NCBI GenBank assembly: GCA_029255685.2
Contig: CM055312.2
Coordinates: 84,547,010-84,611,009, forward strand
Source of the DNA: Silene conica
Lineage: Eukaryota > Streptophyta > Magnoliopsida > Caryophyllales > Caryophyllaceae
Reading direction: 5' to 3'
Length of the DNA: 64,000 bases
Shown here piece after piece: positions 33,634-45,011 of the stretch. The position numbers and the translations under genes were made by a program. Position 1 is the stretch's first letter; each line of letters opens with the position of its first letter. The notes below the pieces were generated by a model that made no database searches, was not told the DNA's origin, and saw only the letters and a list, made by a program, of their open reading frames with translations.

Positions 33634-35826
33634 ACTCCACCTGGAACACCACAATTAAATGGTGTGTCCGAACGGAGGAATCGAACTCTACTTGATATGG
33701 TTCGATCCATGATGAGTCACACCATCGTGCCTGATTCATTGTGGGGCTATGCTCTTTTGTCGGCCGCTCTAATACTTAACCGAAGTCCGTCTAAAGCTGT
33801 TGACAAGACTCCATACGAATTATGGAAGGGAACGGTCCCCAACTTGTCCTTTATTCGGGTTTGGGGCTGCGAGGCTTATGTCAAGTGGAGACACGAGGAT
33901 AAGCTCGGCCCGCGATCGGTCAAAACATACTTTATAGGTTATCCAAAGGGAACTTTTGGTCATTACTTCTACTCGCCAACCGAACAACGTGTTTTTGTTG
34001 CGGCTAGTGCGACGTTCTTAGAGAAAGAATTTCTCGAGAACAAGTCGAGTAATAGAACCTTCGACTTATCGGAGGTTCAAGAACCAACTACCGAGCAACC
34101 ATTGGAGGAAACAGTTCCTTCGACCGAGGCTGCGGTAGATATTCCTGAGGAACCTAGGAGGTCGGGAAGAGTCTCCATTCCTCCGGACAGATACATTGGT
34201 ATGGTCGAGGAACATGATATGGATGACGTCTTACTCCTAGAGGGTAATGAACCCACAACCTATAAAGGTGCCATGACCAGTTCTGACTCAAAGCTATGGT
34301 TAGAAGCCATGCAATCCGAGATGGACTCCATGTATGAGAACAACGTGTGGGATCTTGTGGACCTACCTGCAAAGGTACGTCCCCTTCAATGCAAATGGCT
34401 TTACAAAATAAAGCATGCCGTGGAAGGTAAACAAGATATCCATAAGGCAAGACTAGTTGCTAAAGGTTTCACCCAAGTGCCAGGCTTGCACTACGATGAG
34501 ATCTTTGCACCCGTAGTCATGCTACGTTCCATTCGGATTATCTTAGCGATCGCCGCATTTCATGACTATGAAATATGGCAAATGGACGTTAAAACCGCCT
34601 TCTTAAACGGTTATTTGGAGGAAGAGTTGTACCTGGTACAACCCGAGGGTTTTATTGATCCAGAACATCCTAAGAAAGTTTGCAAACTTAAGCGTTCCAT
34701 CTATGGACTTAAGCAAGCATCACGGAGTTGGAATCATCGCTTCGACCAAGTGATAAAAGAGAATGGATTCGTTCGATCAGTCGAGGAACCATGTCTCTAT
34801 ATCAAGTCGAGTGGGAATAAGATTGTATTCCTAGTACTGTATGTCGACGACATACTCTTGATTGGGAATGACATACCTCTCTTATCTTCGGTTAAAGCAT
34901 GGTTGAAAAACCATTTCCAGATGAAAGATCTGGGAGAGGCACAAAGAATTTTGGGCATCCGTATCTACAGGGATAGATCACGACGGATGTTGTCTCTCAG
35001 TCAGGAGTCTTACATAGATAAGATTCTAGAGAGATTCAGCATGACGAACTCCAAGAAAGGGTTCCTTCTTATGACTACTGGGCTTCACTTGAGCAAGTCT
35101 CAAGAAGCTAAGACATTGGAAGAGAAAGAGCGCATGAGTCGGATTCCTTATGCTTCGGCAATAGGATCGATCATGTATGCCATGATATGCACACGTCTAG
35201 ACGTTGCATATGCATTGAGTATGACCAGTCGATTCCAAGCTCATCCAGGTGAACAACACTGGATGGCCGTGAAAAACATTCTTAAGTACCTACGGAGGAC
35301 TAAAGATTGGGGATTGACTTATGGAGGTGACTCAACGCTCTGCGCCACGGGTTACGCAGATGCTAGCTTCCAAACAGATCGAGATGACTCGAAATCTCAG
35401 TCTGGATTCGTTTTTACTCTTAATGGCGCTGCTGTCAGCTGGAAAAGTTCTAAACAGAGTGTTACAGCAGATTCTACGACTGAGTCCGAGTACTATGCCG
35501 CCTCAGAAGCAACTAAGGAAGCAATATGGATGCGTCAATTCTTACAAGGACTATCAGTAGTGCCTAGTTCGAATGACCCAATCACCGTTTATTGTGATAA
35601 TAAAGGTGCCATCTTCCAAGCTAAGGAGCATAAGTCTAGCAACAAGGCTAGGCATGTACAACGGAAAGCTCATCTAATCAGAGATTACGTGGAGCAAAAG
35701 GAGATTTTCATTGATAAGATCGCTACGGATGACAACATAGCTGATCCTTTCACTAAAGCATTACCACGTGATAAGCATGAAGGGCACATTCATTCCATGA
35801 GAATTAGATGTGTTCCTAAGTTGTAG
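33634..35826 (+). pseudogene. pol of outer copia, 3' part (integrase end, RT, RNase H)
   Basis: Continues the outer pol frame exactly after the nested element. Integrase resumes with the catalytic glutamate region NGVSERRNRTLLDM. The reverse transcriptase has [51 protein letters not shown] and active-site YVDDILLIGND. The RNase H has GYADASFQTD, SWKSSKQSVTADSTTESEY, YCDNKGAI and ADPFTKALP. It ends at the TAG 35824-35826 and is uninterrupted over its whole length. It is inactive only because its N-terminal half is separated by 11.5 kb. Confidence 0.95.
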
Positions 35827-36677
35827 TACTCTTTTATGAATTCATGTAATAATTCATTTTCTCGTGTACTCTATTCAACCTCATTGTTATGATATATAAT
35901 GTTTTGTTTTTCATGTGGAATTGTACGCCAATTTTGAACACCACAAAGTGAACTGAATAACATTACATCGTTTTAGTCCTTGATTACTCACTTGAGCTGA
36001 TAACTCAGGTAATCATTTTGTGACGTTGGTTGATGGTGGGTTCAACGAGCCATAAGTCACGCGGATGACTGACCAATCACAAAGGCGAGTTATACGGATA
36101 TCTCGTAGGACACCCCGTGACAACGTTATGGAGTCCTAAATGTTTTATAACATTGGGTGCCAGGTCGTGGATAGGACCTCCATAGTGTTCCTTAGAGTCG
36201 AGTCTTTTGACTTTCAACTGTCTCTTGAGATTAAGGCAGATTTTGGGTAACTTTGGTTTCTTTCCCACGGTCATCGTAACAGGGGCCAAGAGGATTTTTT
36301 CTGGGTTATTTCATGTTGCGCGATATCGGCAGGATTCGAGTTGAGGGAAATATCCAAACCCTTATCAGGATTTTATCATTTCTCAGGGCCACTCGAGGAG
36401 TAGTAACTGAAATGCATGGCCATGCTCGAATACAGATTCGCTTTATCAGTTAAGTTACTCTCTAGTCGGGGAAACCACTCTTGATACAGATCGCTTGTGA
36501 GATACGACCTTTGCGAATACGGATTTGCAAATTGTCTTGCATTGAGTGGGAGAAATTTTAAAAGGATATGAGAATCGGTTATCGCACCTACACTTGTACG
36601 GACAAGTGGGAGTTTGTTGGAGCCTTGTGTCCTCCACATGTAGCGTGATAACGTCATTGCACATACCCTTGTACGGA
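35827..36677 (+). other. 3' untranslated region of outer copia
   Basis: No credible coding. Near its end it contains a first copy (36593-36624) of the polypurine-tract/LTR-start sequence that recurs at 36668-36699. Confidence 0.6.
36593..36624 (+). repeat. Extra copy of the polypurine-tract and LTR-start junction
   Basis: CTTGTACGGACAAGTGGGAG followed by TTTGTTGGAGC is repeated 75 bp later as the same 20 bases followed by ATTGTTGGGGC, the real junction. Both include a small CTTGT-ACGG-ACAAG hairpin. Confidence 0.8.
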
Positions 36678-36689
36678 CAAGTGGGAGAT
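36678..36689 (+). promoter_or_regulatory. Polypurine tract of outer copia
   Basis: CAAGTGGGAGAT ends one base before the 3' LTR start TGTTGGGGC at 36690, matching the polypurine tract position in plant copia elements. Confidence 0.8.
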
Positions 36690-37680
36690 TGTTGGGGCTG
36701 GTGTCCTTGACAATTAAGTACAATGACTTATTAAATCTCTTTAAGGATCACAAGGGCATACTTCTGTATTATTACCAGTTGATCCACGTTTATCAATAAC
36801 GGTTGGCTTGCTAGATAAGTTTGACGTTATTGTCATACGGATGGCGGTGATCAACTGGTCCCTATACGTCACACCTATAGGACACGTTTGAGAGATGTGA
36901 AGGTATGAAAATACAGTCACATTTATGCCGAATATGACTAAACAGTTAGTCAGAGGTATTGACTATTAAATTAGTCAATAAGATGTTGAGATTATTATTT
37001 AATACGGATTAAATAATTTTAGCTGATACGGATTACATGTTTAATTCGTAAAATTAAATATAAGCAGTTATATTTAATTAAATATTGTATTCGCGTATTA
37101 ATATAAACAGTTATATTAATTTGGGTAATTATACAATATCGTAATTTTATCAGACCGTTATTAATACATCGACTGCATTAATATCTGATAACACGTATGC
37201 GATTTATAATAAAAATCCCGCAAATAATATTTAGCAAAACGGGTCGAATCACGCAAAGGAATAAGGTAAGAGTGGAGAAAGCCCACCCTTACCCAAGACC
37301 AATTCGGCCGCCCCTTATAGCTACATAAGGAGAGTCTTTCTCCTTATGTCAGTTACAGGAATCACAAATATCATAATTAAGGTTTTGAGAACATTCTTCT
37401 CTCAAAACTCAGATCTCACATCTAAAACCTCATTAACTCTCCCCATATTGCAAGGCAATTGGAGAGTACTTTCTAGCACACGCGGCATCATCTCAAACAA
37501 AGTCTTGGGTGCAAGTTATAGGAGGGAATTTACTTTAATTCATGTTCTTAGGCCTATTCAAGCAAGGACCCAAGGTTGATTTCTTTTTCATGCTTTTTAT
37601 TAACTTATGACAATAATCACAATTGTATGTTTCATTATAATCCTGCAAGTTTAGGGCGAATACATGCTTTATTCCCCACA
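36690..37680 (+). repeat. 3' LTR of outer copia element
   Basis: 991 bp, from TGTTGGGGCTGG to TTCCCCACA, followed by the target duplication CTTCA. Confidence 0.97.
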
Positions 37681-37685
37681 CTTCA

Positions 37686-39123
37686 CAAGTATAAATTGTC
37701 ACAATATTGATATAATATGTTACCATATATGCATAAGTAAAAAAAACAATCGCAAAAAGTTGATAATTGGTAACATTTTATAGTACTCAAGAACATCCAT
37801 AAACTGGTCACCTTGTTCACAGTTTAATTCTATATGTTACTATTCCCGGTTATATGCTCAGTAATAATGATCAATTAAGCTAAGTTAATTATATATATAC
37901 AAGTAGTAAGAAAGTGTCAAAGTATGTAAACATAAAATACCATATTAAACTAGCTGAAAATCTAACAGAATATGTTACCATTTAGTCAAACAGTGTTACC
38001 ATTTTTGAGTCATATAAGTTACATTACGCATCTTACAATATACCTTAAATTTTAATTATATGTCACCACACAACAGCCCAATAAATACAAATAAGGATGT
38101 AATGAAGACATACATAAAAATAAGGATAAAATAGAAACATTTTATTGAAAAAAAAAATGCATTCCACATTAATCTACTAAGAAAAAAGAATAATTCACAA
38201 AATAAACAAACAATCACATTTGATGATTTCTTCTAATTTGATACAATATTAGAAGTGATCAAATATACAAAAAAATCTCAAAATATAGTCTTACAAACAA
38301 AAATTGACAAAAATGTGAAATTATCAAAATGTGAATCTTGATAATAATTATGAATGAATCTTATTGTCAACGGATATTTTCATACCTTCAACAAGAATAA
38401 TATTTTTATATATAAATCTTAATAATAATTATGAATTTCCATCAAATTTGTTGAAATAAAGACAAGGATCTGCTGTTTTTTTTTTGTTTTTTTTTATAGA
38501 TTTTTGTGAATGTTTAAATACCGTTTTTAAGAGATTTTGAGATGTTAATAATGGAAAATCGAGACAAAATGGATGGAAACTGGAGAAGATAAAAGATAAG
38601 ATTTGAAAATGGGTAAAAAAAATGAGTTGATTCACTAAGTCATTTTCTTTTGATTTTTGTGTATTGTTTAATGCTTGTGTATGTTTAATTATTGAATTAA
38701 ATAATAGAAAAACTTGATTGACTAATAAAATATTGTAGATAGTACAAGACCCAAATCACAAAAAATTTGTTGTCTTATGTTTGATGATGTCACATGTGGG
38801 CCCCACAAACCAGTACCATATTGCATAAAAATGGTAGATATTTGACCTGTCGCAAGCAGCTTGCGACGGATAGTTCGGCCACAAATGAAAATTTGTGCTT
38901 ATTTTTAGATTGTTCTTTTTATTTTTTTTAGACCAATCAAAATATGACACCTATAAAGTCACCAAGGAGGTCGAGGTGAGCAAAAAGGTCACTAATTGAC
39001 CTCCGTGGCAAATAGGTCATGCTAATTTGTTGGTTAATCATGGATTAACTTGAACCAAAAAAGTCATGACTTCCCTCATAATCTTGTTTGGAAAATAGAC
39101 TTAACTAGTGAATTTAAGTAGAA
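37686..39123. other. Intergenic, AT-rich
   Basis: No gene. 37834-37915 is a diverged repeat of 17512-17590. Around 38848-38866 is a palindrome GTCGCAAG-CAG-CTTGCGAC resembling CACTA subterminal motifs, next to a GGTCACTAATTGACC-type repeat also seen near 10970. Confidence 0.4.
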
Positions 39124-39495
39124 TCTTTATACTATAAAAGGAATAAAATTTAAAGAGATTTGATTGGTTCTTAATTTATCAAAATAAAAAAATTAATTTT
39201 CTTTTTCTTTTGCGGTAGAAACCTCCACCTTCTTCCTTATTGATTTATTTACCCTCTCTCACACTAATTAGGTAGGTCTAAATTTAATGAAAATTATACA
39301 ACAAAATGTATTTAATTCATTATTATTACATTTTAATTTAATTGAAAGTCGGTGCAATTATCTAATTTAATTTTAGCTCATATATATTTTTAATTTAATT
39401 GCCGATAAAATGAAAATTATGTTATAACTTATAAGTTCAGTATATCATAGTTGTAAAACCAACCCGTGCATTTTTTTAGCACAGGAGTAAACTAG
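39124..39495 (+). mobile_element. Short non-autonomous Helitron (372 bp)
   Basis: Starts A/TCTTTATACTATAAAAGG at 39124 and ends with the near-perfect hairpin CCCGTGC ... GCACAGG (39463-39485), AGTAAA and CTAG/T at 39492-39495. No gene inside. The termini resemble those of the Helitron at 13127-15267, so both may be moved by the same autonomous element. Confidence 0.85.
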
Positions 39496-39535
39496 TATCA
39501 ATAAAAGAAGTAGTGAATTTTTCTCATAATTTATT

Positions 39536-39897
39536 GGATTAATTGATAGAAATACTCCGAACTATGGGTGAATTGCTCGAAATACTCTGAACTTTATTTT
39601 AACTACCAATATAACCAACTAATACCCTTATTTACTTTGAGTAGAATATGTTGTTTTGTTAACTTATTGTAACATGTTTTAATGGTGTGATTAGGTGAAT
39701 AGATTAGCATAGAAGTAAAAAGAGAAAGACGGGTTAAAGAACAGTTAAAAATTTATTCACTTATTTAACAGGTAACAGGTCATATATTATAATAAAAGCG
39801 AATGTGAGCATTAGTTTGTTATATTGGTAGTTAAAATGAAGTTTGGATTATTTTGAGCAGGACACCCATAATTCAGAGTATTTTTATCAATTAATCC
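39536..39897. mobile_element. Mutator-like MITE, copy 2 (362 bp)
   Basis: Same GGATTAATTGATA termini and same total length as the copy at 13527. The perfect 9-bp target duplication TAATTTATT is at 39527-39535 and 39898-39906. No coding capacity. Confidence 0.9.
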
Positions 39898-39906
39898 TAA
39901 TTTATT

Positions 39907-40385
39907 TTAGTCGTAATTTTAAGATGTGTAATAAAAAAGATATTAATAATAAACTTATAAATTATGTAACATTAAAGTAATTTAATTGTATTGGTAAGGG
40001 ATACTAATTTTTGAAAGACTATAGAAAGCTTGTGTTAAATTTGGGTTTTTATTTTTATTATTGTTTGATATTCAATTTTATTTTCAATTGTGAAGTTAGA
40101 AGTGGAAAGAATCCGTTGATGACAAAAGTCTAATACGCGTGACAGTGCAACTCCAACTCCCTTTCCTAAACAACCCAACTCTCTTCCAAACTCCCCCACC
40201 CCACCTCACCCCCCACCCCCACCCCACCCTTTCCATATTTCCTCCTATTTCTTACCCACTTTGTTGTTTACGCCCCTTCTTATATGCTCTCCTCTCTCCC
40301 TTCTTAACCCAAATTTATGCAAAACTCCATTCGATTTCATTCACTTTAATTCAATTCAATTCAATTTAATTCAATTCAATTCAAT
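39907..40385 (+). promoter_or_regulatory. Upstream region and 5' leader of the DUF868 gene
   Basis: Contains C-rich tracts (about 40186-40230), a TTATATGC TATA-like box at about 40280, and a run of AATTC repeats (about 40349-40384) that ends right at the ATG at 40386. The transcript start is not determined. Confidence 0.45.
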
Positions 40386-41555
40386 ATGCCATCCAAGAAA
40401 ATGACTCGCCACCATTCCTCCCCGTTCCCGGCCTGCTTCCGTCCTCCCTCCACCACTCGCACTCTCCAACCACCCAACCCACCCAACACGCCACCACCAC
40501 AACCACAACCACCGCCACCAACCACCCCACCACCAAACCTAACCACATCCCTCTACCAAACCAACCTAGGCCTTTTCTCCCTAACCTGGTCACGCTCTTT
40601 ATTAGCGCGTACACTTCACCTTCACCTCCACCCTTCCCCGACCTCCTCCTTCCACCTCACCCTCCTCCCTTTCCTCTTCTGGTCCAACCACGGCGTCAAG
40701 ATTCTCCCTTTTGGATCCCCTGACAACCCGCTTCATATACTCTGGGACTTCACCCGGGCCAAGTTTGGATCCGGTCCCGAACCTGATTCTGGGTACTACA
40801 TTGGTATTGTCTCATCCCCTACTAATGCCTCCCCAACGGTACTCTTGGTCGGAGATATGGACAAGGCCTTCCACTCCCGGGTCAAGACCCATTTTAAAAA
40901 TAAGCTCCCTGACCCCTTATTAAGGTCCCACCAACAGTCCATGGTGGTTCGACGCGAGCACGTGTGTGGGACCCAGTTTTACACTACTAAAACGACCATT
41001 GGGGGTAAAACTAGAGTTATTTTAATCGAGGTTAGTAATAAGACCATTGAGGATGACCCAAGATTAGTCATCCGGGTCGATAATAAACGGGTCATTCAAG
41101 TGAAGCATCTTAAATGGAAGTTTCGGGGTAGTGAACGTTTCGATGTCGATGGCCACCGGGTACAACTTTCTTGGGACGTGTACAATTGGCTATTCGATGA
41201 CGGTTGCGGTGGTGGTGGTGGGAATGATGAAGGGTACGCATTGTTTACGTTTCGATTCGAGAAGGAGTTGGAGTTGGTTGATGAGGGTTTGGAGGTGGAA
41301 AAGAGACATTGTCATCGTAGTTACGATAGTAATGAGAAGGTTTTGATGTGGAGTCAAGATTCATGTGGATTAAGCTACGAACGGAAGAAGATGAAGAAGA
41401 AATTGTTAGTAAAAACGAGTTCTTCGTCGTCGTCTTCATTATCTTCAGCTTCATCATGTGGTAGTAGTTCGATCATGGAGTGGGAAAGTGTTGAAGAGAA
41501 TGAATTGAAAGCTCCTACTGGATTTTCATTGCTTGTTTATGCATGGAAGAATTGA
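40386..41555 (+). CDS. DUF868 family protein, single exon
   Basis: An intact 389-codon frame from the ATG 40386 to the TGA 41553-41555. DUF868 is a plant-specific family of unknown biochemical function. After a Pro-rich N-terminus (residues 18-50) the domain runs from about 53 to 290. It includes LGLFSLTWSRSLLARTL (61-77), a Trp-containing HILWDFTRAKFGSGPEP block (117-133), YYIGIVS (137-143), VRREHVCGTQFYTTK (188-202), VKHLKWKFRGSE (239-250) and VQLSWDVYNWLF (259-270), all typical of the family. The C-terminus has Lys-rich and Ser-rich stretches (about 336-370) and ends GFSLLVYAWKN. The length is usual for the family. No signal peptide or transmembrane helix is evident. This is the best-supported intact host gene here; AATAAATTC at about 41589 may be its poly(A) signal. 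Confidence 0.92.
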   Translation: MPSKKMTRHHSSPFPACFRPPSTTRTLQPPNPPNTPPPQPQPPPPTTPPPNLTTSLYQTNLGLFSLTWSRSLLARTLHLHLHPSPTSSFHLTLLPFLFWSNHGVKILPFGSPDNPLHILWDFTRAKFGSGPEPDSGYYIGIVSSPTNASPTVLLVGDMDKAFHSRVKTHFKNKLPDPLLRSHQQSMVVRREHVCGTQFYTTKTTIGGKTRVILIEVSNKTIEDDPRLVIRVDNKRVIQVKHLKWKFRGSERFDVDGHRVQLSWDVYNWLFDDGCGGGGGNDEGYALFTFRFEKELELVDEGLEVEKRHCHRSYDSNEKVLMWSQDSCGLSYERKKMKKKLLVKTSSSSSSSLSSASSCGSSSIMEWESVEENELKAPTGFSLLVYAWKN

Positions 41556-43285
41556 AGAATTAATGGCACTCATTTATTACTTTGGAGTAAATAAATTCTA
41601 TTTTTCTCTTTTATTCTATTTTTAATCTTCAATTTTATTATTGACTAACTAATTAATTCATGTAGCTTTGTATTATACTCCGTACTTCAAGTATAGTTAC
41701 ATTGAGATTCAGTACTAACATACTCAAATATTTTCTCTTTTCCTTTTTTTTTATTTAGATTATTGTTTCGAGAGATTTAATGATGGTGATTGTATTGAAT
41801 GTGTCCCAAAGGGTTTAAATAAATTTAATGCAAGTTTCTTCTTTTGAATAATAATGTTGATTGTTTTAATGGTTGCTTAACGATCTGAATGTGCATTAGA
41901 GTTATGGACGAAAGGTAATTGTTACAAAACCAGTGCTCTAACGAGTAGTCGATTAGAGTAAAAAGATTGAATGTGGAGAAGCATATTTTGAATTAGTGAG
42001 TTGATTAACAATTTAACATGAATCACGGCAATTAGGGTCCATGCAAGGAAGAAAATCGCAATTAGTTGATCTACTTTGGCTTGTAAGTCCTAAATTGGGT
42101 AAAGAAATAGGGTTGTTTCTGGAATTGCAGATTTGCAGTTGGAATATTAATTTAATTTTGAGGTAAAAGAATGGTCAAAAGTTGAAAAGTTGGGACCAAA
42201 TGTAAAGGTTGGAAGTTGGAGTAATTGTTATGTAGTCAATGATGAGTATTTTCTAATGCTAATTTGCTATTGCTTGGTTTAATTCCTAAGGAAGACCATT
42301 GACTTGCTTTTTGAGTTGCTTGCCTCCAATGGTGGCCTGGCTACAACATCGAGCACATGCCATAAATCATCATCCACATCGATTCAGGATTTTTCTTTCA
42401 CTCAAACTGAAAAAACAAACATGTGCTACACTCAACTACTTTTTGTAACATCTTCAATTTTGATCAACAATTTTAAATTTGTGTATTCAAACACAAGTTA
42501 TGAGAACTAAATATACTAAGAGTTTGATGTATATAGATAACTTTTAATTAGATGTTATGACGATATGAACGATTATGTACCTTCAATTGGTTTCATATGT
42601 GAATGATAGTATAACAGTCCGTATGTAATAGACAATGGAACGAATCTCCTATCTAACATCACTACCCTAAATAATTCAATACCTTCTCATTATCCTCGAC
42701 AACAAAAAGATCGATATTCTGCCTGTTTCTGCCCATTTACTTCGATAGACAACAATAAGTCCTAAATCTTTAATTAAAAAAAGTAATTGATGGTGTGAGT
42801 GTGTGACTCAACTTTTGTAAATAATTAGAAAGCCACACTATTTTATTAAATAGTTCGAGTGTAAACCCATTTAAACAAAAACTTTGAATTATTCTATGTA
42901 TGGTCCTAAAATTAGAAAGCGGTTTAGTTAATAGGACGTTGCTATGAGCCTCAAATTCTTTTAAAATACACTCTCGATCGGTCAATTGTTATCCTTTAAT
43001 TTTGGCACAAAACCAAAAAAAAAAGAAGGGAGATAATTATTAGATGACAAGTGGACCAAATTAAATGTAAATTACGTATCAAATGCACTCCAAAATATAA
43101 TGGATAACATTGACTAAAACACACCCAAAAATACAAAAGGACAACATATAATTGGGAGGGAGTATGTTAATATTTCCATCTCAATTGTGCTTACTTTGTC
43201 TCTAAATTAATTGATGAATATCAATAAGATGCAAGCTAACCTATAATCCTGAGGCAATTTTAGGATCATCCCTTATATACTAAAA
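41556..43285. other. Intergenic, 3' flank of the DUF868 gene
   Basis: No gene. The first about 300 bp is probably 3' untranslated and termination sequence. The rest is AT-rich without recognisable element ends. Confidence 0.5.
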
Positions 43286-43318
43286 CTAGCTTAGAATCCG
43301 TGCAAAATTACACGTAAA
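43286..43318 (-). mobile_element. Possible Helitron 3' end (minus strand)
   Basis: On the minus strand CGTGTAATTTTGCACGG forms a weak hairpin, then ATTCTAAG and CTAG/T at 43286. The layout matches the other Helitron ends here, but the stem is imperfect and no 5' end was found to the right. Confidence 0.5.
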
Positions 43319-43792
43319 TGCATAGCTAAATAGTTCTTAGTTTTATAAATATAAATATACAAAAGGTATAAAAAAAAAATAAGAATAATAGTGTTGTCAA
43401 TTTGTTCGAATTAGTCGGGTGACAACGTTTATTATTTGGAATTGGAGATTTGGAGTAATTTTGTTCTTGCCTTTTCAGTTGTTCGATTATCACAGTTTAT
43501 CATTTATTTTTTTCATATTTCAAAGTATTTGAGAACGTTAGTTGTTATAAATCCGAAAAGAAAGAGGCTGACTTGAGACCCAAAATTGACCCAAATTACA
43601 GCATTCGAATGTCACCCAAAATCCGAATCGATCCGAGCAAGCCCAAAAATGGCCCGAACTATCTTGACCCGTAAATAATCCAACCCAAAGTAGCTTATTC
43701 GGAAACCACCCAACCCGAAAATGACCCATCAAAACATAACTTTAATAACCCAAAATGACTTGATGAGGGTTTCTTTCTTAATCATTGACTTA

Positions 43793-44091
43793 GGCCCTGT
43801 TCTTTTGGACTGAAACTTAACTGAACTGAACTGAACTGAACTTATAGGATCTGAACTGAACTGAACTGAACTTATAGGAACTGAACTGAACTTATAGGAA
43901 CTGAACTTAACTGAACTTATAGGAATTGAACTGAACTGAACTTATAGAAACTGAACTGAACTTATAGAAACTGAACTGAACTTATGGGAACTGAACTAAA
44001 CTTATAGGAACTGAACTGAACTGAACTGAACTTATAGGATCTGAACTAAACTTATAAAATCCGAACTTAATTAACTTTATTTTAATTTAAG

Positions 44092-44150
<59 letters not shown>

Positions 44151-44188
44151 CATTATTATTATTATTATTATTATTATTGTTATTATTG

Positions 44189-44223
<35 letters not shown>

Positions 44224-44239
44224 GTTATTATTGTTGTTG

Positions 44240-44282
<43 letters not shown>

Positions 44283-45011
44283 CCAATAGATGACATTGAT
44301 AAAAAAATTAGTCTAAAACACAAGGTAGTTTAAAATATTTTAAACTTTATATATAATGGTTTGTTAATAGTTCATACATTATACTACAATTACATTACGA
44401 TAAAAATAATTCACTATTACAATTTTCTCTAACCATTTATTTTCTCTAACAATGGTGATGAAGAAACTGATTAATGGGAGAGTGACAATTGGTGAGGGTG
44501 AGGGCGTCATATGATGAGTTGTTGTTTTTTGGCATTAATGAGGATGATAGTTTGTCATTAATTAGAGAGTAAAAGACGGGTAAATTATTAATGAGTTGTT
44601 TTTTTTATAGATGACGTGTATCGAATAATTAAAGCGAAATGTTTGTATCGGTTGTTAAAAATAATATTCCGTATATAACTTTTCTTAATTGAGTTTATAT
44701 GAACTGAACTGAACTAAACTAAACTGAACTTATAGGAACTGAACTTATAGGAACTGAACTGAACTGAACTTATAGGAACTGAACTTATAGGAACTGAACT
44801 GAACTTATAGGAACTGAACCGAACTGAACTGAACTTATAGGAACCGAACTGAACTTATAGGAACTGAACTGAACTGAACTTATAGGATCTGAACTGAACG
44901 GAATTTATAGGAACTGAACTGAACTTATAGGAACTGAACTGAACTGAACTGAACTTATAGGATCTGAAGTGAACTTAAGTTAAGTGACTTGAAGTCCAAA
45001 AGAACAGGGCC
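43793..45011. mobile_element. Tourist/PIF-Harbinger-like element with GAACT arrays (1219 bp)
   Basis: 19-bp perfect terminal inverted repeats GGCCCTGTTCTTTTGGACT and a TTA duplication at 43790-43792 and 45012-45014 mark a PIF/Harbinger (Tourist) element. Inside, both arms carry irregular tandem arrays of GAACTGAACTTATAGG (about 43815-44065 and 44700-44975) in the same, not inverted, orientation, separated by a (TTA)n tract and unique AT-rich DNA. No transposase is encoded. Confidence 0.85.
44094..44282. repeat. (TTA)n microsatellite
   Basis: About 189 bp of nearly pure TTA/ATT triplets with a few CAT and GTT variants, in the centre of the Tourist-like element. It produces an artefactual poly-Asn frame on the minus strand. 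Confidence 0.97.

Larger units (their letters stand above)
17664..37680 (+). mobile_element. Complete Ty1/copia element split by a nested SIRE element (20,017 bp)
   Basis: Both LTRs are 991 bp (17664-18654 and 36690-37680), and the element is flanked by a perfect 5-bp duplication CTTCA at 17659-17663 and 37681-37685. Primer-binding site, polypurine tract, gag, protease, integrase, reverse transcriptase and RNase H are present in copia order. Two frameshifts in gag and the nested 11.5-kb element inside integrase make it non-autonomous. By eye the LTRs differ at at least seven positions. Without the nested element and its target duplication the element is about 8.5 kb. Confidence 0.97.

Noticed and set aside
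44077..44286. Minus-strand poly-Asn open frame
   Set aside because: It is only the translation of the (TTA)n microsatellite.
43800..44980. GAACT repeats as a CRISPR-like or satellite array
   Set aside because: Units vary in length with no unique spacers, and terminal inverted repeats with TTA duplications show they are internal to a Tourist-like element.
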